Assembly: GCF_011039175.1 (NCBI RefSeq)
Contig: NZ_JAAKEN010000013.1
Span: 31,963-95,962, forward strand
Length of the DNA: 64,000 nucleotides
Direction of reading: 5' to 3'
Source: Slackia sp. ZJ119
GTDB taxonomy: Bacteria > Actinomycetota > Coriobacteriia > Coriobacteriales > Eggerthellaceae
Under the pieces are notes generated by a model, which was not told where the DNA came from, did no database searches, and saw nothing but the letters and a program-made list of their open reading frames with translations. Made by a program: the position numbers and the translations under genes. Shown piece after piece: positions 1-8,905 of this stretch; within the stretch, counting starts at the first letter, position 1; each line of letters starts with the position of its first letter.

Positions 1-853
1 CGTCGATCCCCTCGCCCACGCCCACCTTGATGATCGGAAGGCCCAGCTCGTGCGACACGGCCAGCGCGATGCCGCCCTTCGCCGAGCCGTCGAGCTTCGT
101 CACGATGAGCGCGTCCAGATCGAGCGCCCGGTTGAACTCCTGGGCCTGCTGAAGCCCGTTCTGCCCAGTGGTCGCATCGATCACGAGCACCGTGTACACC
201 GGAAGCGTCGAGCGCTTGCGCACCACGTTCACGACCTTTTCAAGCTCGCGCATCAAGTCGGCCGACGTGTGCAGGCGCCCCGCCGTGTCGATGAGCACCA
301 GATCGCACCCTTCCGTCTCGGCGCGTTCCAGCGTGTCGAAGCACACGCTCGCCGGGTCGGACCCGCGTTCGCGCGTGACCATTTCCACGTCGGCGCGACG
401 CGCCCACACTTCCAGCTGCTCGATGGCCGCCGCGCGAAACGTGTCCGCCGACCCCAAAATGACGGCTCGGCCGCGGTCGGTCTGTTCCTTGGCGATCTTG
501 CCGACCGTCGTGGTCTTGCCCGTGCCGTTGATGCCCACGAACAGCACTGCGGCAGGCTCGCCGCCGAGGATCTCGTCGCCGCCAGGCGTGAACGTGGCGG
601 AAATCTCGTCGTTGAGCAAATCGAGCACCGCATAGGCGTCCGGCAGCGCCCGGCGCGTCGCCTGGTCGCGCAGCCGCTCCACGATGTCGAGCGCGGCAGG
701 CCCGCCCACGTCCGACAAGATGAGCGTCTCTTCCAGCTCTTCCCAAAAGCCTTCGTCCAAATCCGGCCCACGGTCGAGCAGGACGTTCATCGATTCCTTG
801 AACTTGTCGCGCGAGCTGCGAAGCCCTTCGCTGATGCGGTCGAAAAAGCCCAT
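1..853 (-). CDS. ftsY: Signal recognition particle receptor FtsY (3' end cut off by window start)
   Basis: GTPase that docks SRP-ribosome complexes at the membrane for co-translational insertion. The visible 284 codons start at ATG 853 with an AAAGGA ribosome binding site. The protein has only a short N-terminal segment, without the long acidic domain of the E. coli protein, then the N domain. The G domain shows the P-loop GINGTGKTT near residues 107-115, then DTAGRLHT and TKLDGSAKGG, the SRP-type GTPase motifs. The last residues before the edge (GVGEGID) are the closing-loop region, so only a short C-terminus is missing. It lies 152 bp downstream of smc on the same strand, the usual smc-ftsY order. 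Confidence 0.96.
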   Translation of the reverse strand, partial: MGFFDRISEGLRSSRDKFKESMNVLLDRGPDLDEGFWEELEETLILSDVGGPAALDIVERLRDQATRRALPDAYAVLDLLNDEISATFTPGGDEILGGEPAAVLFVGINGTGKTTTVGKIAKEQTDRGRAVILGSADTFRAAAIEQLEVWARRADVEMVTRERGSDPASVCFDTLERAETEGCDLVLIDTAGRLHTSADLMRELEKVVNVVRKRSTLPVYTVLVIDATTGQNGLQQAQEFNRALDLDALIVTKLDGSAKGGIALAVSHELGLPIIKVGVGEGID

Positions 854-1005
854 CGTCATCCTTTCCGTCTGGTCGTGCAGCGATTGTACAGCACCGCCGC
901 CCCGTCGCGCCAGCGGCACCGGCGCCGCTGCGTCCCTGCGGCGTCCGTCCGGCCTGCAGCAGGCACACGGCGCCGCGCCCGCAACAGACGCGACGCGCAT
1001 CGCTC

Positions 1006-4000
1006 CTACTTCGCGTAGGCCAGCGCCTTGTCGAGCCGCTGGCTCACCACGCGCGTGACGCCGTCGTTTTGCATGGACACGCCGAACAGCACGTCGGCGC
1101 TTTCCATCGTGCGCCGCTGGTGCGTGATCATGATGAGCTGCGTCGTGTCGCGCAGCTTGTTCAGATACGCGATGAGCCGGCGCAGGTTCGAGTCGTCAAG
1201 CGCCGCCTCCACCTCGTCGAGAAGGTAAAACGGCGTCGTGCGGCAGCGATAGACCGCGAACAGGAGCGCCAGGGCCGTGAGCGACTTCTCGCCGCCCGAC
1301 ATGAGCGACATCTTGGCGATCCGCTTGCCGCGAGGCTGGGCAACCACCTCGATGCCGGTGTTGTCCATGTCGTCAGGGTCCACGAGCGAAAGCTCGGCGA
1401 ACCCGCCCGGGAACAGCTCGGCGAAGATCTCCTTGAAGTTCTCGTTCACCTGGGCATACGTGCGCTCGAAATCCTCTTTCATGCGACGGTCGATGACGCG
1501 CACGATCTTCGAGAGCGACGCGCGGGCGCTTTGCATGTCGGCCACCTGGGCCGCCAGGTAGTCGTAGCGCTGCCGCACGGCCTCGTATTCTTCCACGGCG
1601 TCGGGGCTGATGGAGCCCATCGCCTTGAGGCGCCGCTCCAAAGAGGCGGCCTCTTCCTGCACGCTGGCGCGGTCCTCGAGCTCGGGCAGCTCGAGCGCGT
1701 GGTCAAGCGGCGTCGAGCAGCCCTCGACGATGGCCTCGACCGTCGCGTTCACCTGGATTTCCAGGCGCCCCTTTTCGACGCGCACCTCAGAAAGGCGGTT
1801 GCTCGTCTCGTCGAAGGCGTCATGCGCCCCTTTCGCCTTCGCCCGCGCCTCGTCGATGGCGTTGTACAGCGACGCCGACGAGCTTTCGGCCGAAGTCGCC
1901 CGCTCTTCCAGCTCGCGCGTCCAGCGGCGGGCGCTGGCGGAAAGCTCTTCGACTAGCGCGGCGATCGGTGCGATGCGCCGCTCGACGACACGCTTTTCCA
2001 GCACGTCGCAGCGGGCGCGACGGTCGGCGGCGGCGATGCGCTCCAAATCGTTGCGGCGCGTCTGCGCCATGCGCTCGTTGTACTTCTCGCGCTCACCGAG
2101 GGTGGCGGCTTTGAGCTTGGCGTCTGACAAGGCGTCGCGCACCTGGGCCAGCTCCTTGCGCACGGGAACGATGGCGGCGTTGGACTCCTCGAAGCGCCGC
2201 TGCGCGTCTGCGGCCTGCGCCACAGCCGCCTCCAGGTCGCCTTCAAGCGATTCCACCGTCGGGCGGGCCTCGTCGATGGCCTGCTGCGCCTCGGCCCGGC
2301 GTGCTTCCAGCTGGCCGTATTCCTGCTTCACCGCGGCCAAGCGTCCCTCGACCGCCCGCGCGTCGCTGCGGGCCGCCTCGGTGGTGCCCCGCAGCGCCGC
2401 AAGCGCCTCCACAAGCTTCAAGCTTGCGCCCTGCGCCGCACGCAGGCCTTCTTCGGCCTGGCGCAGCGCTTCTCGCGCCGCTTCCAGCTCGCGCCTCCGG
2501 CGGTCGGCTTGCGCCCGCACCTCTTGCAGCTTTCGTGCGCGGGCGAGCACGCCGTCATCGCCCGCATCCGCCGCCGCGCCCACGCAGACCTTGCCCGACG
2601 GCCACGCCACGCAGCCTGCCTCCGTGGCAAAGCGCAGGCCGGCGCCAAGGCTTCGCGCCGCCAGGCACGACTCAAGCGTCGGACACACGACCACGTCCCC
2701 GAGCAGGGCTTTCACTGCGTCGCCGGCATCGGCGTCGACCTGCAGCCGATCAACGAGCCAAAAGGCGCCTTCCGGCAGCGCCACATCGGCGGCGCAAGGC
2801 GGCGCCCATGATGCGGCACGAGCGGAAACGAGCGTCACCAGCCCCGCCTCGCCGCGAGCCGACGCGAGCGCCGCCGCCGAGGCGACCTTTTCCTCGTCGG
2901 CCAGCACGAGCGCGAGCACGTCGCGAGAAAGCAGCGCCTCCACGAGCGGCTCCAGCTCGGGCGGCGCCTGCACGTGATGCGACAGCACGTGGCAGGCCGC
3001 GTCATAAGACGCCAGGTTGTCCAGCAGCCACAGCCGCGCCGGCGAGTCGGCCGACGAGGCGCGTTCCAACTCTTCGAGGCCGCGGGCCTCGGCCTCGAGC
3101 GCCGTGACGCCGCCCTGCAGGTCATCGGCGAGGCGGCGGGCCGCATCGCGTTTGCGCGTCGCTTCGGCCACGTCGGAACGCGCCTTGCCTTCCGATTCCA
3201 CCAGCTCGGCCAACGACCGCTCGGCCCGCTCAAGCGCGTCGGCCGCAGCCGCCATGTCGGCCGTCGTCTGCTCCAGGCGCTCTTCCAGCTCGGAGCCGCG
3301 GCTTTCCACGAGCTTCGCATGCGCGATGCCCTCGGCCAGGCGCTCCTGGGTTTTCGCCAGGTCGCGCCGGATTCGCTCGCGCCGCGCCTCGGCGGCGCCC
3401 CGGGCGCGTTCGGCGTCGCGCATGGCCCGCTCCAACGTCTGCCGCTGCTCGGTGCCTTCGTCGCGGCGTCGCTCAAGGTCGCGCACCGCCGCGTCGGCCG
3501 CCTCGCGCTCGGCGGTGAGCCCCGAAAGCGCCGCCTCGGCCTCCGCCAGCTCTCGCCGCGCCGCGTCGAGCTGCCCGCGATTGCGCTCCTGGGCCAGAAG
3601 CTGGGCTTCCTGCGCTTCCCGCGCCGCTCGGCGCCGCTCTCGCAGCACAAGCGCCACGCCGTCGAAGCGCTCCACGGCGGCAAGTGCGCTGCGATGCTGG
3701 CGGGCCAGCTCGTGGGCGTCCGCCGTCTGCAGCCGCGCGGTCTCCTGCAGCTCTTCGACCGCCTTTTCCGCCGCCGTCACGGCGCATCGACGCTGCTCCT
3801 GCTCTTCGGCAAGCGTGCGCTCCCGCTCCTGTCCGGCGTCCCACTGCTTCTGCAGCCGCCGCAAATCGTCGACGGCAAGCGCCAGCGTCGCTTCGGCCAG
3901 CTGCCCCGACAGCTCGGCGTAGGACCGCGCCTTTTTCGCCTTCCGCTCAAGCGGCTTGAGCGTGCGCTCGATCTCGCCGACCACGTCGCGCACGCGGTCG

Positions 4001-4563
4001 AGGTGCGCGTCCATCGAGGCCAGCTTCCGTTCGCTTTTCGCCTTGCGCTGCTTGTGCTTCAGCACGCCGGCGGCCTCTTCCACCAGCGCCCGCCGGTCTT
4101 CGGGCCGCGACTGCAGAATGGAGTCGAGCGAGCCCTGCGAGATGATGGAGTGCGTGCCCGTGCCCAAGCCCGAGTCGTGCAGGATGTCGAGCACGTCAAG
4201 CCGCCGCGACACGGTGCCGTTGATGAGGTATTCGCTTTCGCCCGTGCGATAGATCCGCCGCGTCAGGACCACTTCCGTAAAGTCGACCGGCAGCGTGCCG
4301 TCGGCGTTGTCGAGCACCAAGTCGACCTCGGCCACGCCCACGGCCTTGCGAGCCGTCGAGCCGGCGAAGATGACGTCTTCCATGGCCTGGCCGCGCAGAT
4401 GCTTCGCGTTGCGCTCGCCGAGCACCCATAAAACCGCGTCGGAAATGTTCGACTTGCCCGAGCCGTTCGGGCCGACGACCGCGTTCAGGCCCGGCTCGAA
4501 GGGCAGCACGCTGCGGTCGGCGAAGGACTTGAAACCTTTCAGGACGAGGGACTTCAGATACAT
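1006..4563 (-). CDS. smc: Chromosome segregation ATPase SMC
   Basis: Structural-maintenance-of-chromosomes protein of 1185 residues, normal for the family. It acts with ScpA and ScpB (not in this window) to compact and segregate the nucleoid. The N-terminal head has the Walker A motif GPNGSGKSN at residues 31-39. Two very long Arg/Glu/Ala-rich coiled coils flank a hinge near the middle. The C-terminal head carries the ABC signature LMSGGEKSL and a Walker B with DEVEAALDD. The start is ATG 4563, 9 bp beyond the rnc stop, so rnc and smc are probably co-transcribed. Very GC-rich coiled-coil codons create many spurious antisense frames. Confidence 0.97.
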   Translation of the reverse strand: MYLKSLVLKGFKSFADRSVLPFEPGLNAVVGPNGSGKSNISDAVLWVLGERNAKHLRGQAMEDVIFAGSTARKAVGVAEVDLVLDNADGTLPVDFTEVVLTRRIYRTGESEYLINGTVSRRLDVLDILHDSGLGTGTHSIISQGSLDSILQSRPEDRRALVEEAAGVLKHKQRKAKSERKLASMDAHLDRVRDVVGEIERTLKPLERKAKKARSYAELSGQLAEATLALAVDDLRRLQKQWDAGQERERTLAEEQEQRRCAVTAAEKAVEELQETARLQTADAHELARQHRSALAAVERFDGVALVLRERRRAAREAQEAQLLAQERNRGQLDAARRELAEAEAALSGLTAEREAADAAVRDLERRRDEGTEQRQTLERAMRDAERARGAAEARRERIRRDLAKTQERLAEGIAHAKLVESRGSELEERLEQTTADMAAAADALERAERSLAELVESEGKARSDVAEATRKRDAARRLADDLQGGVTALEAEARGLEELERASSADSPARLWLLDNLASYDAACHVLSHHVQAPPELEPLVEALLSRDVLALVLADEEKVASAAALASARGEAGLVTLVSARAASWAPPCAADVALPEGAFWLVDRLQVDADAGDAVKALLGDVVVCPTLESCLAARSLGAGLRFATEAGCVAWPSGKVCVGAAADAGDDGVLARARKLQEVRAQADRRRRELEAAREALRQAEEGLRAAQGASLKLVEALAALRGTTEAARSDARAVEGRLAAVKQEYGQLEARRAEAQQAIDEARPTVESLEGDLEAAVAQAADAQRRFEESNAAIVPVRKELAQVRDALSDAKLKAATLGEREKYNERMAQTRRNDLERIAAADRRARCDVLEKRVVERRIAPIAALVEELSASARRWTRELEERATSAESSSASLYNAIDEARAKAKGAHDAFDETSNRLSEVRVEKGRLEIQVNATVEAIVEGCSTPLDHALELPELEDRASVQEEAASLERRLKAMGSISPDAVEEYEAVRQRYDYLAAQVADMQSARASLSKIVRVIDRRMKEDFERTYAQVNENFKEIFAELFPGGFAELSLVDPDDMDNTGIEVVAQPRGKRIAKMSLMSGGEKSLTALALLFAVYRCRTTPFYLLDEVEAALDDSNLRRLIAYLNKLRDTTQLIMITHQRRTMESADVLFGVSMQNDGVTRVVSQRLDKALAYAK

Positions 4564-4572
4564 CGAACGCGC

Positions 4573-5541
4573 CTACTTGAGCGGCCAGAGTCGATCTTGC
4601 TCGCTTTTCTTCCGCGCCTTCAGTTCGGCTTTCGCGGCGGCCTTCTCGGCTTTCGCGAGTTTGGCCGCTTCGGCCTTTTCCGCCTTGGCAAGCTTGGCGG
4701 CCTCGGCTTTTTCCGCCTTGGCCTGCTTGTCCATGCCCAGCCCGAAGAACTCGCCCAAACGCGCGAGCGTGCTTTTCGCCGCCTGGCTCTCGGCCTCCTT
4801 CTTCGTGCGGCCGGTGCCGCGGGCAAGCCCCTGCGAGCCGGCGAACACCTGCGCCACGAACGTGCGGTCATGCGGCGGGCCCTGGGTCTCCACGAGCTTG
4901 TACGTGGGCGTGATGCCGTCTTCCTGCAGCTTTTCCTGCAGGGCGCTCTTGGGGTTTTCCGGCTCGCGGGCCATGGAGATGGACATGCGCGGAACGAGCG
5001 TGCTTTCAACGAAGTCGATGGCCACGTCCAAGCCGCCGTCGAGATAGAGCGCCGCCACGACGGCCTCGTAGACGTTTTCAAGCGCCGAGTGAAGGCCGCG
5101 CTTGCCGGTGCCCGTTTCCGACGAGCCGAACACGATGACGTCGGCGAACCCGAGCTTTTCGGCGACCGACGAGAGGCTTGAGCCGCTGACGAGGGCCACC
5201 TTGATGCGCGTGAGACCGCCTTCGTCCAGCTCGGTGAAGCGGTCGAAGGCGATCGTGGACACGATGGCGCCCAAGATGCTGTCGCCGAGAAATTCCAGGC
5301 GCTCGTAGGAGTACTTGACCGACCTGCCTTCCGTGGCCGACGGGTGCGTGATAGCGGACAACAGCAGCTGTTGGTGCGTGAACGTGTAGCCCAAAATGGC
5401 TTGCGCGTCGGCCAGCTTGCGCTGCTGCTCTTCGGTCAGCGAGGTCGGCTGCTCCAGGTCGCTGAGGCGAGAACCGTGCTCTCCCACCGACCGAGACGCG
5501 CCGGCGGCCAGGGCGTTTTCGTTGTGCGCGGCATCTTCCAT
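4573..5541 (-). CDS. rnc: Ribonuclease III with Lys/Ala-rich tail
   Basis: Double-strand-specific endoribonuclease for rRNA and mRNA processing. The RNase III signature ERLEFLGDS lies near residues 80-88, the second catalytic acidic cluster ENVYEA near 150, and a dsRNA-binding domain ends with the typical KKEAESQAA helix. The chosen start is ATG 5541 (residues MEDAAH), with GGAAGG upstream; the frame stays open to 5589 but that would overlap plsX. At 322 residues it is longer than usual (about 220-250) because of a roughly 40-residue N-terminal extension and a 51-residue tail built of repeated AKAEKAEAAKL units ending KKSEQDRLWPLK. Catalytic function looks intact. Confidence 0.93.
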   Translation of the reverse strand: MEDAAHNENALAAGASRSVGEHGSRLSDLEQPTSLTEEQQRKLADAQAILGYTFTHQQLLLSAITHPSATEGRSVKYSYERLEFLGDSILGAIVSTIAFDRFTELDEGGLTRIKVALVSGSSLSSVAEKLGFADVIVFGSSETGTGKRGLHSALENVYEAVVAALYLDGGLDVAIDFVESTLVPRMSISMAREPENPKSALQEKLQEDGITPTYKLVETQGPPHDRTFVAQVFAGSQGLARGTGRTKKEAESQAAKSTLARLGEFFGLGMDKQAKAEKAEAAKLAKAEKAEAAKLAKAEKAAAKAELKARKKSEQDRLWPLK

Positions 5542-5567
5542 GCGTCTGTTTTCCGCCTTCCTTGGGC

Positions 5568-6587
5568 TTATCGTTTCTCGGACGCGCACAGCGCGTCGGC
5601 AATCGTTTCCGTGACGCCCTCTTCAACGAGCTTGGCCGTCGCCAGCACCCCGTTGCAAATCGCCTGGGCGTTCGACGAGCCGTGGCCGACCAACAGGGCG
5701 CCTTTGAGGCCCAAAAGCGGCGCTCCGCCATACGTGTCGGGGCTGATCTGCGCTTTCAAGCCTTTAAGCGGACCGACGAGCGGCAAAGCGCCCAACTTCG
5801 TGAGCGCGGTTTTTCCCATGACGCCTTTGACGGCGCCGAGCAGCACCTTGGCCGTGCCTTCTATGGTCTTCAGGCACACGTTGCCCGTGAAGCCGTCGGT
5901 CACCACGACGTCGTAGGTCGCCGTCAAGATGTCGCCGCCCTCGGCGTTGCCCGCGAAGTTGTCGAGCCCTTCTTCCATCAGGCGATAGGCGGCCTGCGCG
6001 AACTGCGAGCCTTTCGTCGACTCCGCGCCGATGTTGAGCAAGGCCGCGCGGGGACGCTCGATCCCCAAGACCTTGTTCGCGTAGATGCTTCCCATGACGG
6101 CGAACTGCACGAGGTATTCGGGCTTGCAATCGGCGTTCGCGCCGATGTCGCCGAGCACGATCGGGCGCACCGGAGACGGCACCACCGTGACGAGCGCAGG
6201 GCGCAGCACGCCTTTGACGCGCCCGATCACGAGCGTGCCGGCAGCCAGGCACGCGCCGGTCGACCCCGCCGAGAAGAACCCCTCGGCCCGGCCTTCCTTC
6301 ACCAGCCGGCAGCCGACGACCACCGACGAGTCCTTTTTGCGGCGCACCGCTTCGGCCGGATGCTCGTCCATGCCGATGACCTCGGTGGACGCGACGGCTT
6401 GGCAACGCGCGTGGGACGCGGCGAACGGCTCGACGACGCTTGCGTCGCCGACGAGCGCAACCGACAGCGCCGGATTCGCTGCAAGCGCAGCCTCGACGCC
6501 TTCGAGCACGACGTCGGGCGCATGGTCGCCGCCCATGGCGTCGACCGCGACGTGCAGCGTGCGGGTTGGCTGTGTTGGATCGGTCAT
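5568..6587 (-). CDS. plsX: Phosphate acyltransferase PlsX
   Basis: Acyl-ACP:phosphate transacylase that makes acyl phosphate for PlsY, the first step of membrane phospholipid synthesis. The 339-residue protein starts with the family hallmark VAVDAMGGDHAP and has GSTGA and DIGAN motifs further in; the length is typical. The start ATG 6587 lies 30 bp downstream of a terminator-like hairpin that follows rpmF, so plsX may be controlled by read-through or a separate promoter. rnc follows 26 bp after the plsX stop. Confidence 0.96.
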   Translation of the reverse strand: MTDPTQPTRTLHVAVDAMGGDHAPDVVLEGVEAALAANPALSVALVGDASVVEPFAASHARCQAVASTEVIGMDEHPAEAVRRKKDSSVVVGCRLVKEGRAEGFFSAGSTGACLAAGTLVIGRVKGVLRPALVTVVPSPVRPIVLGDIGANADCKPEYLVQFAVMGSIYANKVLGIERPRAALLNIGAESTKGSQFAQAAYRLMEEGLDNFAGNAEGGDILTATYDVVVTDGFTGNVCLKTIEGTAKVLLGAVKGVMGKTALTKLGALPLVGPLKGLKAQISPDTYGGAPLLGLKGALLVGHGSSNAQAICNGVLATAKLVEEGVTETIADALCASEKR

Positions 6588-6616
6588 TGGCTCACCTTAT
6601 CTGCTCGGCGCAACAG

Positions 6617-6666
6617 GAAAAGCCTCCGAGCCTCTTGCACCTGAAATGCAGGGGGCTGGGAGGCTT
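6617..6666 (-). terminator. Rho-independent terminator or attenuator between rpmF and plsX
   Basis: Inverted repeat with arms 6620-6632 and 6654-6666 (13 bp, one mismatch), followed on the minus strand by TTTTCC. It starts 28 bp after the rpmF stop. Because plsX begins only 30 bp further on, this may act as a partial terminator that lowers plsX expression relative to the ribosomal protein. Confidence 0.75.
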
Positions 6667-6693
6667 TGTGACGTCGGCATAGCGACTCGAGGG

Positions 6694-6873
6694 CTAGTCG
6701 ACCTCGATGACCTCGCGGTTCTTGTAGAAGCCGCAATTGGGGCACACGCGATGAGGAAGCTTTGCCTCGCCGCACTGGGGGCACACGGAACGCGCAGGAG
6801 CGCTGATCTTGTCATGCTGGCTGCGACGAGAGTGGACGCGGGCGCGGCCCTTCCTTTGCTTAGGTACTGCCAT
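6694..6873 (-). CDS. rpmF: 50S ribosomal protein L32
   Basis: Small zinc-ribbon ribosomal protein of 59 residues starting MAVPKQRKGRAR. Two CxxC pairs (CPQC and CPNC) form the zinc site, so this is the zinc-containing (C+) form of L32 and no zinc-free paralogue is seen here. It sits between yceD and plsX, the conserved yceD-rpmF-plsX arrangement. It probably uses its own promoter at 6947-6975. Confidence 0.97.
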   Translation of the reverse strand: MAVPKQRKGRARVHSRRSQHDKISAPARSVCPQCGEAKLPHRVCPNCGFYKNREVIEVD

Positions 6874-6946
6874 GGTTCGAATTCTCCTTCAAACTGAGCT
6901 CAGCGCTTTTTGCTGAGAACTGTTGCTGGTAAACACGCGAACTAGT

Positions 6947-6975
6947 ACTTTAGCAAAACCCTGATCTGCCTGCAA
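6947..6975 (-). promoter_or_regulatory. Predicted sigma-70-type promoter for rpmF
   Basis: TTGCAG (-35, 6970-6975) and TAAAGT (-10, 6947-6952) are separated by exactly 17 bp on the minus strand, giving a leader of about 65 nt to the rpmF ATG. It falls in the AT-richer part of the spacer after the yceD terminator. Confidence 0.5.
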
Positions 6976-7195
6976 GAAGTTCCCGCGAGCGGTACGCGAA
7001 CGTCCACGACGCGTCCATATATCGAAGGCGGGAGCCGGGCGGCGGCGGGAGCAGAGAGGCTTGCCGCAGCGTCGGCCGCCCTCGCCGTCGCCCGACAGCG
7101 GCGCCCTGCCGCACGACAAGCGGCGCGGCAGCGCCCTCCGCCTGCGACGCGCGGCGCGGCGCGGCCGCGCCTTCCTCCCCGCCGCCGTGCATGAC
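6976..7195. other. Non-coding spacer between rpmF promoter and yceD terminator
   Basis: About 220 bp of very GC-rich sequence. I see no gene with a ribosome binding site and no convincing repeat. It holds only what lies upstream of the rpmF promoter. Confidence 0.5.
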
Positions 7196-7223
7196 GCCAA
7201 AAAGAAGCGGCCCCGCAGGGCCG
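7196..7223 (-). terminator. Terminator after yceD
   Basis: Perfect 6-bp stem CGGCCC/GGGCCG (7208-7213 and 7218-7223) with a 4-nt loop, followed on the minus strand by TTCTTTTTGG. It begins 5 bp after the yceD stop codon and separates yceD from rpmF. Confidence 0.8.
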
Positions 7224-7228
7224 TTTCG

Positions 7229-7774
7229 CTATTCGTCGAACTTCAGGCTTTTCAAGGCTGCGAACGGGTTGTTCGCGTCCGGATCTTCTGGCGGCTCGGG
7301 CTTGCAGTCGCACGGACCGTCGTTGAGATCGTGGCCGCAGCGAGGACACAGGCCCGCACAGTCGTCCCGGCACAACGGCACGAGCGGCATTTCCACGAGC
7401 AGCGCTGCACGGACGAGCGATTCCAGGTCTATGACCTTGTCAGCAGGCAGCACCTCGAACTCGTCCTCGTCAAGGTCTTCCGGCGCCTCGTCTTCGCCGC
7501 CGAGCAGATAGTAGCCTTCGACATCGCCCGTGACCGGCAGCGCAACCGGGCTCAAGCACCGGGCGCAGGCCGTGGACGCCTCGCCCTCGACCGTGCCGGT
7601 GACCAGAATGGCGTCGCCGGTGTTCGTGAGCACCGCCGTCCACGCAAGCGGCTCTTTGAACTCGTACAGGTCGGGGCCGGCCTTGAACACCGGCAGGTCA
7701 TAGGTTCCTTCGTAGGATTCGGTCGCCGCCGGCGTCAGCAACGCGTACGGCACCGTGAGGGTGAGCTTGCCCAT
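7229..7774 (-). CDS. yceD: YceD/DUF177 family protein, probable 23S rRNA accumulation factor
   Basis: 181-residue DUF177 protein. Family members (YceD of E. coli, Duf177 of plants) are needed for normal 23S rRNA accumulation. The C-terminal half has the conserved cysteine cluster, two residues CxxC (CPRC) within a GLCxxCGxDLN-like motif, that probably binds a metal; the N-terminal half is a beta-rich domain. The gene is next to rpmF as in most bacteria. It starts at ATG 7774, 15 bp after the sepIVA-like gene, so those two are probably co-transcribed. Confidence 0.9.
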   Translation of the reverse strand: MGKLTLTVPYALLTPAATESYEGTYDLPVFKAGPDLYEFKEPLAWTAVLTNTGDAILVTGTVEGEASTACARCLSPVALPVTGDVEGYYLLGGEDEAPEDLDEDEFEVLPADKVIDLESLVRAALLVEMPLVPLCRDDCAGLCPRCGHDLNDGPCDCKPEPPEDPDANNPFAALKSLKFDE

Positions 7775-7789
7775 TGCGCAGACCTGTGC

Positions 7790-8263
7790 CTAGCGGCCCG
7801 AGGCCAAAGAGTTCGCGTTCAGGCGGTCGCGGCAGCGCCGCACGTTGTTCAGCAGCGTGTCGAGGCTCTTCTCCACATGCCCGAACACCTCGTCAGCGTA
7901 GTCTTCTGCGCCGGCACGCGTCTGGCGCTCCAGCTCGCGGGCTTCAACGAGCACCTGGTCGGCCTGCTGCTGGGAGATGCGCACGATCTCCTGCTCGCTC
8001 GCAATGGTCATCGCCTGGCTGCGGGCGTCTTCGATCATGCGGTTCGCTTCGGCTTCCGCATCGTCAAGCAGGCACTGCCGCTCGCGCACGATCTGCCGTG
8101 CCTGAGAGAATTCGCTGGGGAACGTGTCGCGAATCTCGTCGAGAATTTCGAAAGCCGCAGCCACGTCGACCTGTCTCATCGTGTTCTTGCCAAAGACAGG
8201 CTTGGAGTCCTCTAAAAGGATGGAGAGCTCTTCGAGCAGCCCCAACACCCCTGTTTCGTCCAT
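7790..8263 (-). CDS. SepIVA-like DivIVA-family coiled-coil protein
   Basis: 157-residue mostly helical protein with a DivIVA-like N-terminus and a continuous coiled coil (roughly residues 40-145). The start chosen is ATG 8263 because GGAAGGGA lies 6 bases upstream; an in-frame GTG at 8278 would be the alternative. In mycobacteria the gene directly upstream of yceD encodes SepIVA, a DivIVA paralogue that organises the septum and polar envelope; position, size and coiled-coil content match here. A role in cell division or polar growth is an inference from synteny and fold class. Confidence 0.7.
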   Translation of the reverse strand: MDETGVLGLLEELSILLEDSKPVFGKNTMRQVDVAAAFEILDEIRDTFPSEFSQARQIVRERQCLLDDAEAEANRMIEDARSQAMTIASEQEIVRISQQQADQVLVEARELERQTRAGAEDYADEVFGHVEKSLDTLLNNVRRCRDRLNANSLASGR

Positions 8264-8343
8264 TATCGTCCCTTCCACCGTTTACTGCTGCATTTGTACT
8301 GCGTCTTGAGTGGTGTGTTTATTTTCACACATATTTCCAAATT

Positions 8344-8358
8344 CTAGCATGAGTCGAT
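8344..8358 (-). promoter_or_regulatory. Extended -10 promoter candidate for sepIVA-like gene
   Basis: Minus strand reads TGCTAGAAT, a TGnTAGAAT extended -10 box, inside an AT-rich 156-bp gap between coaD and the sepIVA-like gene. No good -35 is present, which is normal for extended -10 promoters. Confidence 0.4.
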
Positions 8359-8419
8359 CGCAAACCGTTCCGTTTCGAAAAAACGCTCAAAATATCATGC
8401 GAACGACAAGTCCAGGTCA

Positions 8420-8905
8420 TCAACGCTGTTTCGCGAACTTCGCCTGCAACGCTTTTGATACGCATGGCGTGACGAACTGGTCGACGTCGCCTCCCAAGCT
8501 GGCGATTTCGCGCACGATCGACGACGACAGGTACATGTGCTGCGGCGGCGACATGATGAAGATCGTCTCGATTTCCCGGTCGAGCTCGTAATTGAGCGCC
8601 GTCATCTGGAACTCGTACTCGAAGTCGGTGATGGCCCGCAGGCCTTTGACCACGACGGTGGCCTCCATGCGGCTCGCGAAGTCGACGAGCAGCCCGTCGA
8701 ACGGCTCGACGCGCACGTTGGGCAAGTGCTTCGTGGACTGACGCGCCAGCTCGACGCGCTCTTCCAGCGAAAAGAGCGGCTTTTTCCGCTGGGAAGCGGC
8801 CACAGCCACGACGACCTCATCCACAAGGGCCGCAGCGCGGGTGATGATGTCGAGGTGTCCGCTCGTGATGGGGTCGAACGTCCCCGGAGTCAGCGCACGT
8901 TTCAT
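8420..8905 (-). CDS. coaD: Pantetheine-phosphate adenylyltransferase
   Basis: Fourth step of coenzyme A synthesis: 4'-phosphopantetheine plus ATP gives dephospho-CoA. The 161-residue length is typical. The nucleotidyltransferase motif appears as TxGHLD (residues about 14-20, the HxGH-class site), and the second site as LSSSIVRE in the C-terminal third. The ATG at 8905 overlaps the rsmD stop by 4 bp, so translation of the two is coupled. Confidence 0.97.
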   Translation of the reverse strand: MKRALTPGTFDPITSGHLDIITRAAALVDEVVVAVAASQRKKPLFSLEERVELARQSTKHLPNVRVEPFDGLLVDFASRMEATVVVKGLRAITDFEYEFQMTALNYELDREIETIFIMSPPQHMYLSSSIVREIASLGGDVDQFVTPCVSKALQAKFAKQR

